In this document: one piece after another, positions 25,618 to 33,935 of the stretch
Layout: every line of letters begins with the position of its first letter
Numbering within the stretch: the first letter of the stretch is position 1
Origin: CAUZIB01 sp963578805
GTDB lineage: Bacteria; Acidobacteriota; Vicinamibacteria; Vicinamibacterales; UBA8438
DNA: 64,000 nt
Reading direction: 5' to 3'
NCBI GenBank assembly: GCA_963578805.1
Contig: CAUZDY010000001.1
Location: 62,001 to 126,000, forward strand
Notes under the pieces: generated by a model
The model's input: only the letters and a program-made list of their open reading frames with translations
What the model was told of the DNA's origin: nothing
The model's database searches: none
Translations under genes and position numbers: made by a program

Positions 25618-26276
25618 GTTCAAGCATGGCCGATTCCCACAATCGGAGTGAGTTCGAAGCACGATTGACCAGCCTTCCGCATCTGGTTCGTCTGGTGCTC
25701 TTCACACAGACGTTCGGGTGCGATACATGCCTATCGGCTCGCCAGGTCGTCGCCCAGATCGCGGGTCTGTCAGAGCAAGTCACTGTCGACGAGTACAACC
25801 TTGTGCTCGACAAGGAAACGGTTGCGGAGTACGACGTGGATCACACCCCGGCGATTGCGGTTGTCGGCGAGACGGATCTAGGGATTCGGTACTATGGGGT
25901 TCCGTCAGGCTACGAGGTTGCCTCGCTGGTCGACGCGGTGCTGCTGGTCGGCGGGCGCGAGCTAGGGTTGAGTGAGAAAAGCCTGGTGGCGATTGCTGCG
26001 CTCGACCGGCCGCTGGATATCAAGGTTTTCGTCACACCGACGTGAACGTTTTGTCCCCAGGCGGTCGGCCTGGCCTATCGACTTGCAGCGGCCAGTCCAC
26101 ACATCACCTCAACGGCGATCGAGGCAACGGAATTTCCCGACCTGGCCCGCCAGTACCGTGTGTCTGGCGTACCGAAGACGGTCATCAACGGGGCTATCGA
26201 AATTCTTGGTGCTGAGCCAGAGGATCTGTTCGTCGGCCACGTCTTGGATGGAGACGCAGAAGGGCCGGTGGCGTGA
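25614..26276 (+). CDS. Selenocysteine-containing two-domain protein disulfide oxidoreductase (glutaredoxin-like/PDO family)
   Basis: Read with the TGA at 26043-26045 as selenocysteine, this frame encodes 220 residues with two thioredoxin folds, the layout of archaeal PDO and bacterial glutaredoxin-like proteins. Domain 1 has FTQTFGCDTCLSA (Cys36/Cys39) and the cis-Pro site VDHTPAIAVVG, then GIRYYGVPSGYEVASLVD. Domain 2 has IKVFVTPT, TGA at codon 144, TFC (Cys147), PQAVGLAYRLAAASP, and the cis-Pro site VSGVPKTVING. The TGA occupies the first cysteine of the second CxxC, which relatives write as TPTCPYCP. The frame stays open to a TGA at 26274-26276 that overlaps the M61 start. A SECIS-like hairpin follows the TGA. 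If the TGA were a stop, a 143-residue protein lacking the second redox pair would result. Start GTG 25614 or ATG 25626. Confidence 0.88.
26043..26075 (+). promoter_or_regulatory. Bacterial SECIS-like hairpin after UGA
   Basis: After the TGA (26043-26045) come 17 bases ending in the 5' stem strand CCAGGC (26057-26062), then the loop GGTCG (26063-26067) and the 3' strand GCCTGG (26068-26073): six perfect GC-rich pairs. The E. coli fdhF SECIS has a similar arrangement, with the apical GGUC about 18 bases after UGA. The loop G and U needed for SelB binding are present. Confidence 0.75.
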
Positions 26277-28171
26277 ATCGCCGACGAGACCGCCTGGTAT
26301 GGTGCTGGGTGATCTCGCTTTCTTTCTTCCTACTCGCCCTCGGCGTCAGCCGCGCGGGTCAGGAAGCAACCGTTGCCCCGATCAAGTATCGATTATCGTT
26401 TCCCGTCCCCGAGCACCGCTGGTTGCAGGTCGACGTTTTGTTTACGCAGCTTGGCGATGCCCCGCTTCGGGCGCGAATGAGCAGCGCATCACCGGGGCGC
26501 TACGCCCGGCACGAGTTCGCGAAGAACGTCTTCGACGTGCGGGCGTTCGATGGAACGGGGACCGAGGTCGAGTGGTTCCGACCAAACCCTCACGAGTGGG
26601 TTGTAACGGAGCACGACGGCACGGTGCGATTGCGGTATCGGCTGTTTGGCGATCGAACCGATGGGACATATGCGGCCGTTGATTCTACGCACGCGCACCT
26701 GAATATGCCCGCCACACTTATGTGGGGCCGCGGGTTTGAAGACCGTCCATTACGCCTGACGTTCGAGCCACCCGCAGATTCGGCGTGGAAGGTGGCCACC
26801 CAGCTCTTTCCCACGGATGACCCGATGGTCTTCACCGCGCCCAACCTTCAGTACCTGATGGACAGCCCGACGGAGTTGAGTGATTTCGAGCTCTATACAT
26901 TCAACGTCGCCGATCCGGCGGCGCCGCTCAACCGCCCAACGTTTCGGGTTGCTCTGCATCACGACGCGTCTGTCAGCGCTGAGTCCTACGTGGCGTCCAT
27001 CGCCGCGATTGTGGGTGAGATGGTGACAGTGTTCGGCGAGTTTCCGGTCTTTGAGACCGATACCTATACGTTTATTGCTGATTACCTACCATACGCAAGC
27101 AGTGATGCCATGGAGCATCGTAACAGCGCCGTGCTGACGTCTAATGGCCGCCTGGATACACCCGGGCAGTTAGAGAGAATGCTTGGCGCCGTCGCGCACG
27201 AATTTTTCCATGTCTGGAATGTCGAACGGATCCGTCCACGGTCGCTCGAGCCCTTCGATTTTACCGACGCAAATCTCTCACCGGCCCTCTGGTTGGCCGA
27301 GGGCTTTACTAACTACTACGGCAAGCTGGTGATGAAGCGTGCTGGTCTAACGACCCTGGGGCGAACCCTTGAGACCTTCGGGGAGACGCTGGACGTGGTC
27401 ATTGCGAGCCCTGGACGTCGGTTGAACAGCGCTGTCGACATGAGCCACCTCGCGCCGTTCACTGACGCCGCGACCGCCATTGATCCCACGAACTTTGGAA
27501 ACACCTTCGTGTCCTACTACACGTGGGGAGAGGCGATTGGGCTTGGACTCGACCTGACGCTTCGGTCCCGAACAGGCGGAGCGATCACGTTGGACGACTA
27601 TATGCGCGCGCTGTGGGAGCGATTCGGGAAGCCAGGCGGGTCGGTGCCGGGAACGGTCGACCACCCGTACACCTTGGCGGACGTTCAGTCTGTCCTAGCC
27701 GACGTGGCTGGTGATGAACAGTTTGCCGTCACGTTCTTTGACCGGTTCATCGCCGGCCGGGCCGTCGTGGAGTACGCTGAACTCCTCGATCGAGCCGGGT
27801 TAGTCCTACAACCTCGCGCACCGGGACTGGCGTCTCTGGGGCGAGTCCGTCTTGGTTCGGGCATGACGGTCACGGCGTCCACTCCGTATGGCTCACCACT
27901 ATACGAGGCAGGTATCGACCGTGACGATGTGTTGACAGATCTGGAGGGTGACCGTGTGTCGTCGGCCGCTGACCTCGCCCGAATCCTCCGGAGTAGGCGA
28001 CCAGGTGATACCGTGGAGATTGGATTCCTGAGGCGCGGCACACGATTCGAATCGATTACGACGCTGGTCGAAGATCCCGGCGTTGGAATTGTTACCTTGG
28101 AGTCGACAGGTGGGCGACTCTCGGGTGAGCAAGTGAGCTTTCGAAACGCGTGGCTCGGAAGTCGACGGTAG
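26273..28171 (+). CDS. Exported M61-family metallopeptidase (glycyl aminopeptidase-like) with PDZ domain
   Basis: This 632-residue protein starts with a signal peptide (VWCWVISLSFFLLALGVSRA). It has the M61 zinc site VAHEFFHVWNVERIRP near residue 304 (HExxHxW), then WLAEGFTNYYGKLVMKRAGL containing the Glu ligand. The N-terminal beta domain (RLSFPVPEHRWLQVDV) is a family hallmark. A C-terminal PDZ domain is seen in PLYEAGIDRDDVLTDLEGD. Such enzymes release glycine or alanine from peptides in the periplasm. The GTG start overlaps the TGA of the selenoprotein (GTGA), so the two are coupled. The copper ATPase follows after 14 bases. Confidence 0.9.
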   Translation: MNRRRDRLVWCWVISLSFFLLALGVSRAGQEATVAPIKYRLSFPVPEHRWLQVDVLFTQLGDAPLRARMSSASPGRYARHEFAKNVFDVRAFDGTGTEVEWFRPNPHEWVVTEHDGTVRLRYRLFGDRTDGTYAAVDSTHAHLNMPATLMWGRGFEDRPLRLTFEPPADSAWKVATQLFPTDDPMVFTAPNLQYLMDSPTELSDFELYTFNVADPAAPLNRPTFRVALHHDASVSAESYVASIAAIVGEMVTVFGEFPVFETDTYTFIADYLPYASSDAMEHRNSAVLTSNGRLDTPGQLERMLGAVAHEFFHVWNVERIRPRSLEPFDFTDANLSPALWLAEGFTNYYGKLVMKRAGLTTLGRTLETFGETLDVVIASPGRRLNSAVDMSHLAPFTDAATAIDPTNFGNTFVSYYTWGEAIGLGLDLTLRSRTGGAITLDDYMRALWERFGKPGGSVPGTVDHPYTLADVQSVLADVAGDEQFAVTFFDRFIAGRAVVEYAELLDRAGLVLQPRAPGLASLGRVRLGSGMTVTASTPYGSPLYEAGIDRDDVLTDLEGDRVSSAADLARILRSRRPGDTVEIGFLRRGTRFESITTLVEDPGVGIVTLESTGGRLSGEQVSFRNAWLGSRR

Positions 28172-28185
28172 GTCACGGGCAAGAT

Positions 28186-30654
28186 ATGTCTATCGAGTCA
28201 CGCGATCCCGTGTGCGGGATGCAGGTAGACCCCCAAAAGGCTCGGCATACCGTCGAGCATGGCGGGACGACGTACCTCTTCTGTGGTGAGGGTTGTCGCT
28301 CGGCGTTTCAAAGCGACCCGGAGTCGTTTCTAGCTCCGGCCGGTGAATCCCAATTCGGTCCGGCCGATCGCCATTTCGACCATCGTCAGCAGCCTAACAT
28401 CAGGGGGCCCAGCGCGACCGGGAGCATCGCATACGTTTGCCCGATGTGTCCTGGAGTTCGAGAGAGCAAGCTAGTGCCATGCCCGACCTGTGGCATGGCG
28501 CTCGAACCGGAGGTGTCGGCTGCCGCGCTGAGCACCGTCGAATATACCTGCCCGATGCACCCCGATGTTGTCCATGACGAACCCAGATCGTGCCCGGTAT
28601 GTGGGATGGCGCTCGAGTCCAGGACCGTCGTGCCCGGAGAGGCACCGAATCCGGAGCTCGCTTATATGACCAGGCGATTCTTGGCTGGCGCAGCCTTTGC
28701 GCTGCCGGTGTTTGGTCTAGCGATGGGCGAGATGGTGCTCGGGAGCCGAATGCTGGAGTTTATTTCGCGCCCCGCCTCCAATTGGATGCAGCTGATTTTT
28801 TCGACACCCGTCGTCGTCTGGGCCGGCCGACCGTTCTTCGTCCGAGGGTGGACATCAATCGTCAATCGCAGCCCCAACATGTTCACACTGATCGCCCTCG
28901 GTGTGGGGGCGGCCTACGCCTATAGCCTCGGTGCGACCGTGGCGCCGACGTTTTTTCCGGAAGGGTTCCAGAGAGCGGGCGGGGTTGAGCCGTATTTCGA
29001 TACGTCGGTCGTGATTGTCGTGCTTGTGCTCCTTGGACAGGTCCTCGAGCTACGCGCCCGGCATCAGACCGGCGCCGCTCTTCGCTCGCTTCTGAGCTTG
29101 GCTCCGCCCGTCGCCCATCGGATCGTCGATGGGGTTGAGGACGATGTATTGCTTGGTCTTATTCACACCGGCGATAGGTTGCGAGTCCGGCCTGGTGAGC
29201 GGATTCCGGTCGATGGTGTCGTCGTCGATGGCCGCAGCGCGGTCGATGAGTCGATGATCAGCGGCGAGCCAGTCCCGGTCGAGAAATCTGCCGGAAGTCA
29301 GGTTGTCGGGTCCACCATGAACGGGACTGGGAGCCTGACGATACGGGCGGAACGTGTCGGCAGTGAGACGATGCTCGCACAGATCGTTCGGATGGTAGGT
29401 GAAGCGCAAAGGAGTCGCGCGCCGATTCAGCGGCTGGTCGATCGTCTTGCCAAATACTTCGTGCCGAGTGTCGTGGCGGCCGCGGTAGTAGCGTTTGTGG
29501 GCTGGAGTGTCTGGGGACCCGAGCCACGATTCGCGCTCGCGCTAGTCAATGCGGTCGCGGTGTTGATCATCGCCTGCCCATGCGCACTGGGACTGGCTAC
29601 GCCGATGGCGATCATGGTTGGGACCGGCCGTGGCGCAACCACCGGGGTCCTCGTTAGAGACGCCGAGGCGCTGGAAAGGTTGGAGCGCGTTGACACACTG
29701 ATCGTCGATAAGACCGGCACATTGACCGAAGGACGACCGACCGTGGAGGCGGTTGTGGCCGTCCCCGGGGGAGTGTCCAAGGATGTAATCGTGCAGGTCA
29801 CCGCGGGTCTCGAACGCGCCAGTGAGCACCCGTTGGCGGCCGCGGTAGTTCGGGCAGCAGAAGAACGTCACCTGACCATCCCGTCCGCCTCAGATTTTCA
29901 GTCGGATACAGGTCGAGGCGTCAGCGGTGTCGTGGACGGGCATCGCGTCGTCGCGGGTACGGCTTCGATGCTTGAGGGTCAGGGCATATCCGTCGCCGCG
30001 CTTCATGAGCGACGCGGCGAATTGGCGACTCAAGGGCAGACGGTCGTCTTCGTCGCAATAGACGGGAAGTTGGTCGGCGCCCTCGGAATCGTTGACCCGA
30101 TCAAGGCCTCGACCGCGGACGCGATTCAGAGACTCCAGGCGGACGGCCTTCAGATTGTAATGGTGACCGGGGATAGCCGGGCCACGGCTGAGGCGGTCGC
30201 GTCCAAGTTGGGATTGTTACCGGAGAACGTGTTTGCCGAGGTTTTGCCTGCCGAAAAGAGGCGGATCGTCGCCGAACGGCAGGCTATGGGTCACACGGTT
30301 GCCATGGCCGGCGATGGGATCAACGATGCGCCGGCTCTCGCTGAAGCGGCCGTGGGCATCGCTATGGGAACGGGGACAGACGTGGCGATGGAGAGTGCTG
30401 GGGTCACGCTGGTCAAGGGTGATCTTCGAGTGATCGCCAGGGCCAGGGCCCTCAGCCGAGCCACGATGCGGAATATCCGCCAGAATCTGTTTCTGGCGTT
30501 TGTCTACAATGTCGTGGGTGTGCCGGTCGCCGCTGGGCTGCTCTACCCGATCTTTGGTGTCCTCATCAGCCCTATGTGGGCCAGCGCCGCGATGACGATG
30601 AGCTCGCTCTCGGTAATCGGCAATGCTCTGCGGTTACGTCGTGTTGAGCTCTGA
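28186..30654 (+). CDS. copA: P1B-type copper-translocating ATPase with YHS and heavy-metal-binding domains
   Basis: This 822-residue integral membrane pump exports Cu(I) or a related soft metal. The N-terminus has a YHS domain (DPVCGMQVDPQKA, then TTYLFCGEGCRSAF) and two small heavy-metal-binding repeats (CPMCPGVRESKLVPCPTCGM and CPMHPDVVHDEPRSCPVCGM) instead of the classical HMA domain with MxCxxC. The transport motif CPCALGLATP is near residue 463, phosphorylated DKTGTLTEG near 508 and the hinge GDGINDAPALAEA near 709. The ATG at 28186 starts the YHS domain. It lies 14 bases after the M61 gene. No metal-responsive regulator is adjacent. Confidence 0.93.
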   Translation: MSIESRDPVCGMQVDPQKARHTVEHGGTTYLFCGEGCRSAFQSDPESFLAPAGESQFGPADRHFDHRQQPNIRGPSATGSIAYVCPMCPGVRESKLVPCPTCGMALEPEVSAAALSTVEYTCPMHPDVVHDEPRSCPVCGMALESRTVVPGEAPNPELAYMTRRFLAGAAFALPVFGLAMGEMVLGSRMLEFISRPASNWMQLIFSTPVVVWAGRPFFVRGWTSIVNRSPNMFTLIALGVGAAYAYSLGATVAPTFFPEGFQRAGGVEPYFDTSVVIVVLVLLGQVLELRARHQTGAALRSLLSLAPPVAHRIVDGVEDDVLLGLIHTGDRLRVRPGERIPVDGVVVDGRSAVDESMISGEPVPVEKSAGSQVVGSTMNGTGSLTIRAERVGSETMLAQIVRMVGEAQRSRAPIQRLVDRLAKYFVPSVVAAAVVAFVGWSVWGPEPRFALALVNAVAVLIIACPCALGLATPMAIMVGTGRGATTGVLVRDAEALERLERVDTLIVDKTGTLTEGRPTVEAVVAVPGGVSKDVIVQVTAGLERASEHPLAAAVVRAAEERHLTIPSASDFQSDTGRGVSGVVDGHRVVAGTASMLEGQGISVAALHERRGELATQGQTVVFVAIDGKLVGALGIVDPIKASTADAIQRLQADGLQIVMVTGDSRATAEAVASKLGLLPENVFAEVLPAEKRRIVAERQAMGHTVAMAGDGINDAPALAEAAVGIAMGTGTDVAMESAGVTLVKGDLRVIARARALSRATMRNIRQNLFLAFVYNVVGVPVAAGLLYPIFGVLISPMWASAAMTMSSLSVIGNALRLRRVEL

Positions 30655-30687
30655 CTCCTGTCGTTTCCGTTAAAGCACCCGCTCAGC

Positions 30688-30905
30688 TCACGAATCGGAA
30701 CGTCTAAAGCTTCCAATAAACCAGGAGACGAGCCAGACCACGAACGCATCGAGCCTTGCTCAGCCGAACGATCAGACATCCAAGCCCGGGACGAGCCAGG
30801 TCGCCAGGCGGAATGGCAAACCGTTGACGACGAGATAGAACAGACTGAGCGTCACCAGTGTGATCGGCAGCGTCAGGAGAAACAGGAGCGGTCTGACGAC
30901 GGCCG
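30688..30905 (-). pseudogene. Decayed phage-holin-like/YvlD-type membrane protein fragment
   Basis: Read on the minus strand, one frame gives VVRPLLFLLTLPITLVTLSL, then FYLVVNGL and LATWLVPGLDV, a TGA, SFG, another TGA, and DAFVVWLVSWFIGSF before a final stop at 30688. This is the pattern of the four-helix YvlD/phage-holin IV superfamily. Two in-frame stops and a missing N-terminus mark it as a relic. It joins directly to the oxidase fragment upstream. Confidence 0.55.
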
Positions 30906-30906
30906 A

Positions 30907-31138
30907 GCACCAGTGCCCCGACCGGGAGCATCGAGCGGGCGTCTTGGCCCAGGGCTGCGACGTCGCCCTCCGAACGCGGATAAGCTACCGCTGGTGCGTG
31001 GCCACCTGGAACTGGAAAGTGAGCTGCGTCTTCGAGCAATGTCCCAACCACGTCCGCGTCAATCGTGATGGCAACCGCGGATTCACGGTCGAGACGGGTC
31101 GGATGGGTGTGGACCCGGTGGGGCATTGAGCTGGTCAC
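30907..31138 (-). pseudogene. N-terminal fragment of an FAD-linked oxidase, fused to the holin-like relic
   Basis: The minus-strand frame from about 31138 gives DADVVGTLLEDAAHFP, then GGHAPAVAYPRSEGDVAAL and MLPVGA. This resembles the start of FAD-binding (GlcD-like) dehydrogenases, where it should continue with a Ser/Gly-rich loop. Here it is cut off at VGA, and unrelated sequence follows in another frame. The rest of the oxidase is absent. Family assignment is by pattern only. Confidence 0.45.
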
Positions 31139-31173
31139 CGCGCCTGTGATGGATAGATGCGTTCATGTGACGG

Positions 31174-31231
31174 GGACGGTGCTCCGTCCTGACCCTGACC
31201 CTGCGCCTGAGGCGGCGGGCACAGGGTCAGG
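31174..31231. repeat. Two neighbouring GC-rich inverted repeats
   Basis: GGACGG-TGCT-CCGTCC (31174-31189) is a perfect 6-pair hairpin. CCTGACCCTG (31194-31203) pairs perfectly with CAGGGTCAGG (31222-31231), around a loop that holds a nested CGCC-TGA-GGCG. CCTGACCCTG also occurs at 31188-31197, so alternative pairings are possible. No U-tract follows, so a standard terminator is unlikely. Confidence 0.5.
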
Positions 31232-31427
31232 CTGCTACTAGAAGAACCAAGCGGACAGGTGTTGCCCTGAGACATCGCATACCAGACGAGTCGGTATTGT
31301 CCCACTATCGGCAGGCCGACACCATGAACGCCCCGAGGTTAGCACTGGCCGCCGTAGACTTGACGAAATAGCCAGTGTAGAGTGCCAACTAGGTACCGTT
31401 CGCCCTTACCTGAGGAAGGTGGAGCCG

Positions 31428-32474
31428 ATGTCCTTGATTCGACGAAGTTTCGCGGTGGTCACGGTCGCCGCTGCTGCGGCCATCGGTCCGGGTACGGATG
31501 CCGTGTACGGTCAGACTGATGCCACCGCTGAGGTCGCTCGTGTCGGTGATGTCGTCGTCACGCTCGGTGATGTTGACGCCGCCTGGAACGAAAACGATGC
31601 GGCGTCACAGCTTCGCATGCTGCAGCAGCTATACGATGCTCGTCGTCGCGTTCTCGATGTCATCATTGGGAACCATCTCATCGACCGGGAGGCTACGGCC
31701 AGAGGGGTTTCCAGGGACGAACTGTTGGCCGAGGAACTTCCACCACGAACGTTGCCGATCACCGACGAACAGGTCGAGCGGGTCTACGGGCGGAACCGGG
31801 CGGCACTCGGCGATCGAACGCTGGAGGAAGTGCGGGTAGAGATTGAGGCCGCGCTTGAGCGCCAGCGTCCGACATTGGCACTGCAGCAGTTAATGGATGA
31901 CCTTCGCCGGGAGTCCGACGACGTAGCCTTGGCTCTTGATCCACCCAGACAGCGGGTCGAGATACTCCCCGACGACCCGACTCGCGGTCCGGCCGACGCG
32001 CCGATCGTAATTGTTGAGTTTTCCGACTTTCAGTGTCCATTCTGCCAACGTGCCACGGGTACGTTGGCAGAGTTGCTCGATCGTTTCGAGGGTCAAATTC
32101 GGTTCACCTACAAGGACTACCCTCTCGCGAACCATCCTGAGGCCTTTCAGGCTGCCGAGGCCGGTAATTGCGCACACGAACAGGGGATGTTCTGGGAGCT
32201 TCACGACAAGATGTTCGTGAGTCAGGACGCGCTGGACGTGTTGTCACTGACTAAGTATGCCTCGGAGCTTGGGCTTGACGCCGAAGCCTTTTCAGCGTGC
32301 CTCGATGAAGGGCGGTACACCCAGCGGGTACAGCAAGACCTTCAAATCGGCCAGCTGTACGGGGTGTCATCCACTCCGACCGTGTTTATCAACGGCCGTC
32401 CGGTCATGGGCGCTGCGCCAATCGAGACCTTCGATCAAATCATCCGTGAGGAGCTCGTCGCATCAGAGCGCTGA
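31428..32474 (+). CDS. Exported DsbA/thioredoxin-like protein with helical N-terminal domain
   Basis: This 348-residue protein has a signal peptide (FAVVTVAAAAAIGPG region). Its N-terminal half is helical, with VGDVVVTLGDVDAAW and YDARRRVLDVIIGNHLIDREA, resembling the chaperone-like domain of SurA/PpiC-type proteins. The C-terminal half is a DsbA-like thioredoxin fold with the CxxC in FSDFQCPFCQRATG and the cis-Pro in GVSSTPTVFING. It probably forms or shuffles disulfides in the periplasm. ATG 31428 has AGGAAGG at good spacing; the in-frame GTG at 31419 is less well placed. It is a single gene after the two relics. Confidence 0.85.
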   Translation: MSLIRRSFAVVTVAAAAAIGPGTDAVYGQTDATAEVARVGDVVVTLGDVDAAWNENDAASQLRMLQQLYDARRRVLDVIIGNHLIDREATARGVSRDELLAEELPPRTLPITDEQVERVYGRNRAALGDRTLEEVRVEIEAALERQRPTLALQQLMDDLRRESDDVALALDPPRQRVEILPDDPTRGPADAPIVIVEFSDFQCPFCQRATGTLAELLDRFEGQIRFTYKDYPLANHPEAFQAAEAGNCAHEQGMFWELHDKMFVSQDALDVLSLTKYASELGLDAEAFSACLDEGRYTQRVQQDLQIGQLYGVSSTPTVFINGRPVMGAAPIETFDQIIREELVASER

Positions 32475-32926
32475 GTTGCGTCCCGATACCAGAACAGCCT
32501 GAGAGCTGCACTCGGTAAGCCTAGTGTGCGAGAGGTCGTTACTAGTAGAGTATCGGCGATGTCGCGTCGTAGGTTGCTGATCTGCAGGCGAAGGGCACTC
32601 TGACATCCCCGTCTGGTCGAGGTTCGGATCTTGCCCTTGCGTATGCCAGCTACCAGCTTGGAGAGGTCCTTATCTTTCAGTGGGAGTACGGAACCAGCCG
32701 CCGAGACGTTCGATAAGCGGCCGAGTTGACCCCGTTGTTTACCTACGCTTACTACTACGCTGAAACATCGTATTGTGAGGTTTCGCGAATCAATCTGATG
32801 ACGATTCCGTTCGACCGGTTCCTCAAACTGGCACCGGACGCGCTCGGACCAAGGCGATTATGCGGACCGTGCGCGGACACTGACCGGCCTCGACCGCTTT
32901 CGAAACGGGGCGGATGGTGAAGCGAA
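32475..32926. other. Gene-poor stretch with unrecognised coding-like remnants
   Basis: A plus-strand frame around 32595-32716 gives ADLQAKGTLTSPSGRGSDLA followed by LAYASYQLGEVLIFQWEYG without a start codon. Another short frame around 32726-32920 has no recognisable motif. These look like fragments of lost genes, but no family could be named. Confidence 0.35.
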
Positions 32927-33664
32927 CTACTGCAGGCTCGCTTGTTCCACGAGCCAGGCGTCGAAATCGGTCTGTGTCAGGGAATGGACGGCCGCCCGCA
33001 TGCGGTAGTGACCGAGGCCACACAACTGCGAGCAGTTGATCTCGAACTCTCCGATCAGAGTTGGGACCCACCACACCGGCATTTCCAGGCCGGGGATGGC
33101 ATCCTGTTTCACTCGAAATTCAGCCATGCCGAGACTGTGGATGACGTCCAAGGTTGTGAGGTACACGATCACCGGCTTGTCGACCGGAAAGGCGACGTCA
33201 TTGATCGTGTAGATATCGTCCGCCCCGTTTGGGGCACTTCGGTCGATTCCAATCGCGTTGGTCGGCGTGATCAAGCTCGCGTCTCGTCGTCCAAACCGCC
33301 CGTCCGGTCCAGGATACACGGCATGCCACTCGAACTGTTTAGCGATTAGGTGAATGACCGTCGCGTCCTCTTCAGGGGGAAATTCGTTGACCCGATCGGC
33401 CCACGCGGGAAGAGCAAAGCCGACAAGGAGAACCGCCTCGATCACCACGACCACGATGTCGAGATAGCTTGTGGCGTGGCTCTTTACGCCGGTGTAATCG
33501 GCGGTTGGATGCGCGGATGCTCTGAATCGAATTAGTACCCAGACGAAGAAGATACCCCACCCGATGAACAGGATGAACATCAGGTAGTGGATCAAGATAA
33601 TCATCTGATCGATTTCGCCCGCGTGTGCTGACGCCTGCACCGGCAGGCCCAGAAACTCACCCAT
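32927..33664 (-). CDS. coxB: Cytochrome c oxidase subunit II
   Basis: This 245-residue subunit has two N-terminal membrane helices (MIILIHYLMFILFIGWGIFF and LDIVVVVIEAVLLVGFAL) and a periplasmic cupredoxin domain. The CuA site is complete: His in DVIHSLGMAEF and the motif EINCSQLCGLGHYRM with two Cys, His and Met. KQFEWHAVYPGPDG is the aromatic electron-entry region. There is no C-terminal heme c domain. It is the last gene of the oxidase operon, whereas it is usually first, and overlaps the 92-residue gene by 8 bases. Confidence 0.95.
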   Translation of the reverse strand: MGEFLGLPVQASAHAGEIDQMIILIHYLMFILFIGWGIFFVWVLIRFRASAHPTADYTGVKSHATSYLDIVVVVIEAVLLVGFALPAWADRVNEFPPEEDATVIHLIAKQFEWHAVYPGPDGRFGRRDASLITPTNAIGIDRSAPNGADDIYTINDVAFPVDKPVIVYLTTLDVIHSLGMAEFRVKQDAIPGLEMPVWWVPTLIGEFEINCSQLCGLGHYRMRAAVHSLTQTDFDAWLVEQASLQ

Positions 33665-33935
33665 CGAAACGTTCTCCCTCGTGGCTCTGACCCAGTGCTA
33701 TTCTCGAGCGCTTGATCAGGTAAAAAATGAACCCGACGAATCCGCTCAAGACGCCACCCGTGACACCCAGTAGCGTGAACACCGCCCAGTTCATACTCTG
33801 CGCGATCTGCGAGTCGGGGTCGGCCCCGAAGCAGATCGGACACGCGGTGGATTCGGTTGGCGTCAGGACCACGAGCGTCCCCGCCAACACGATCAAATCT
33901 GCGATTCTGCGTGTCATGGTGGTCATCCCTCTCAC
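33657..33935 (-). CDS. Small membrane protein in the oxidase operon, CPICF motif
   Basis: This 92-residue protein has a signal-like N-terminus, a TACPICFGADPDSQIAQSMN segment and one strong membrane helix (VFTLLGVTGGVLSGFVGFIF) followed by basic residues. The CPIC pair is unusual for oxidase subunits. Translation may start at an internal Met (residues 4 or 7). It overlaps the 70-residue gene and coxB by a few bases, so it is co-translated with the oxidase. It may assist copper or heme insertion or stabilise the complex; this is inferred. Confidence 0.7.
   Translation of the reverse strand: MRGMTTMTRRIADLIVLAGTLVVLTPTESTACPICFGADPDSQIAQSMNWAVFTLLGVTGGVLSGFVGFIFYLIKRSRIALGQSHEGERFDG

Noticed and set aside
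25614..26045. 143-residue thioredoxin-like protein ending at the TGA
   Set aside because: The second domain continues in frame with expected residues and overlaps the next gene, so the TGA as a true stop is less likely.
30704..31138. Intact 144-residue minus-strand gene
   Set aside because: The two halves match different families in different frames; it is a fusion of relics.
32595..32920. Short frames between the DsbA-like gene and coxB as genes
   Set aside because: No start with ribosome-binding site and no family motif; listed only as a gene-poor stretch.
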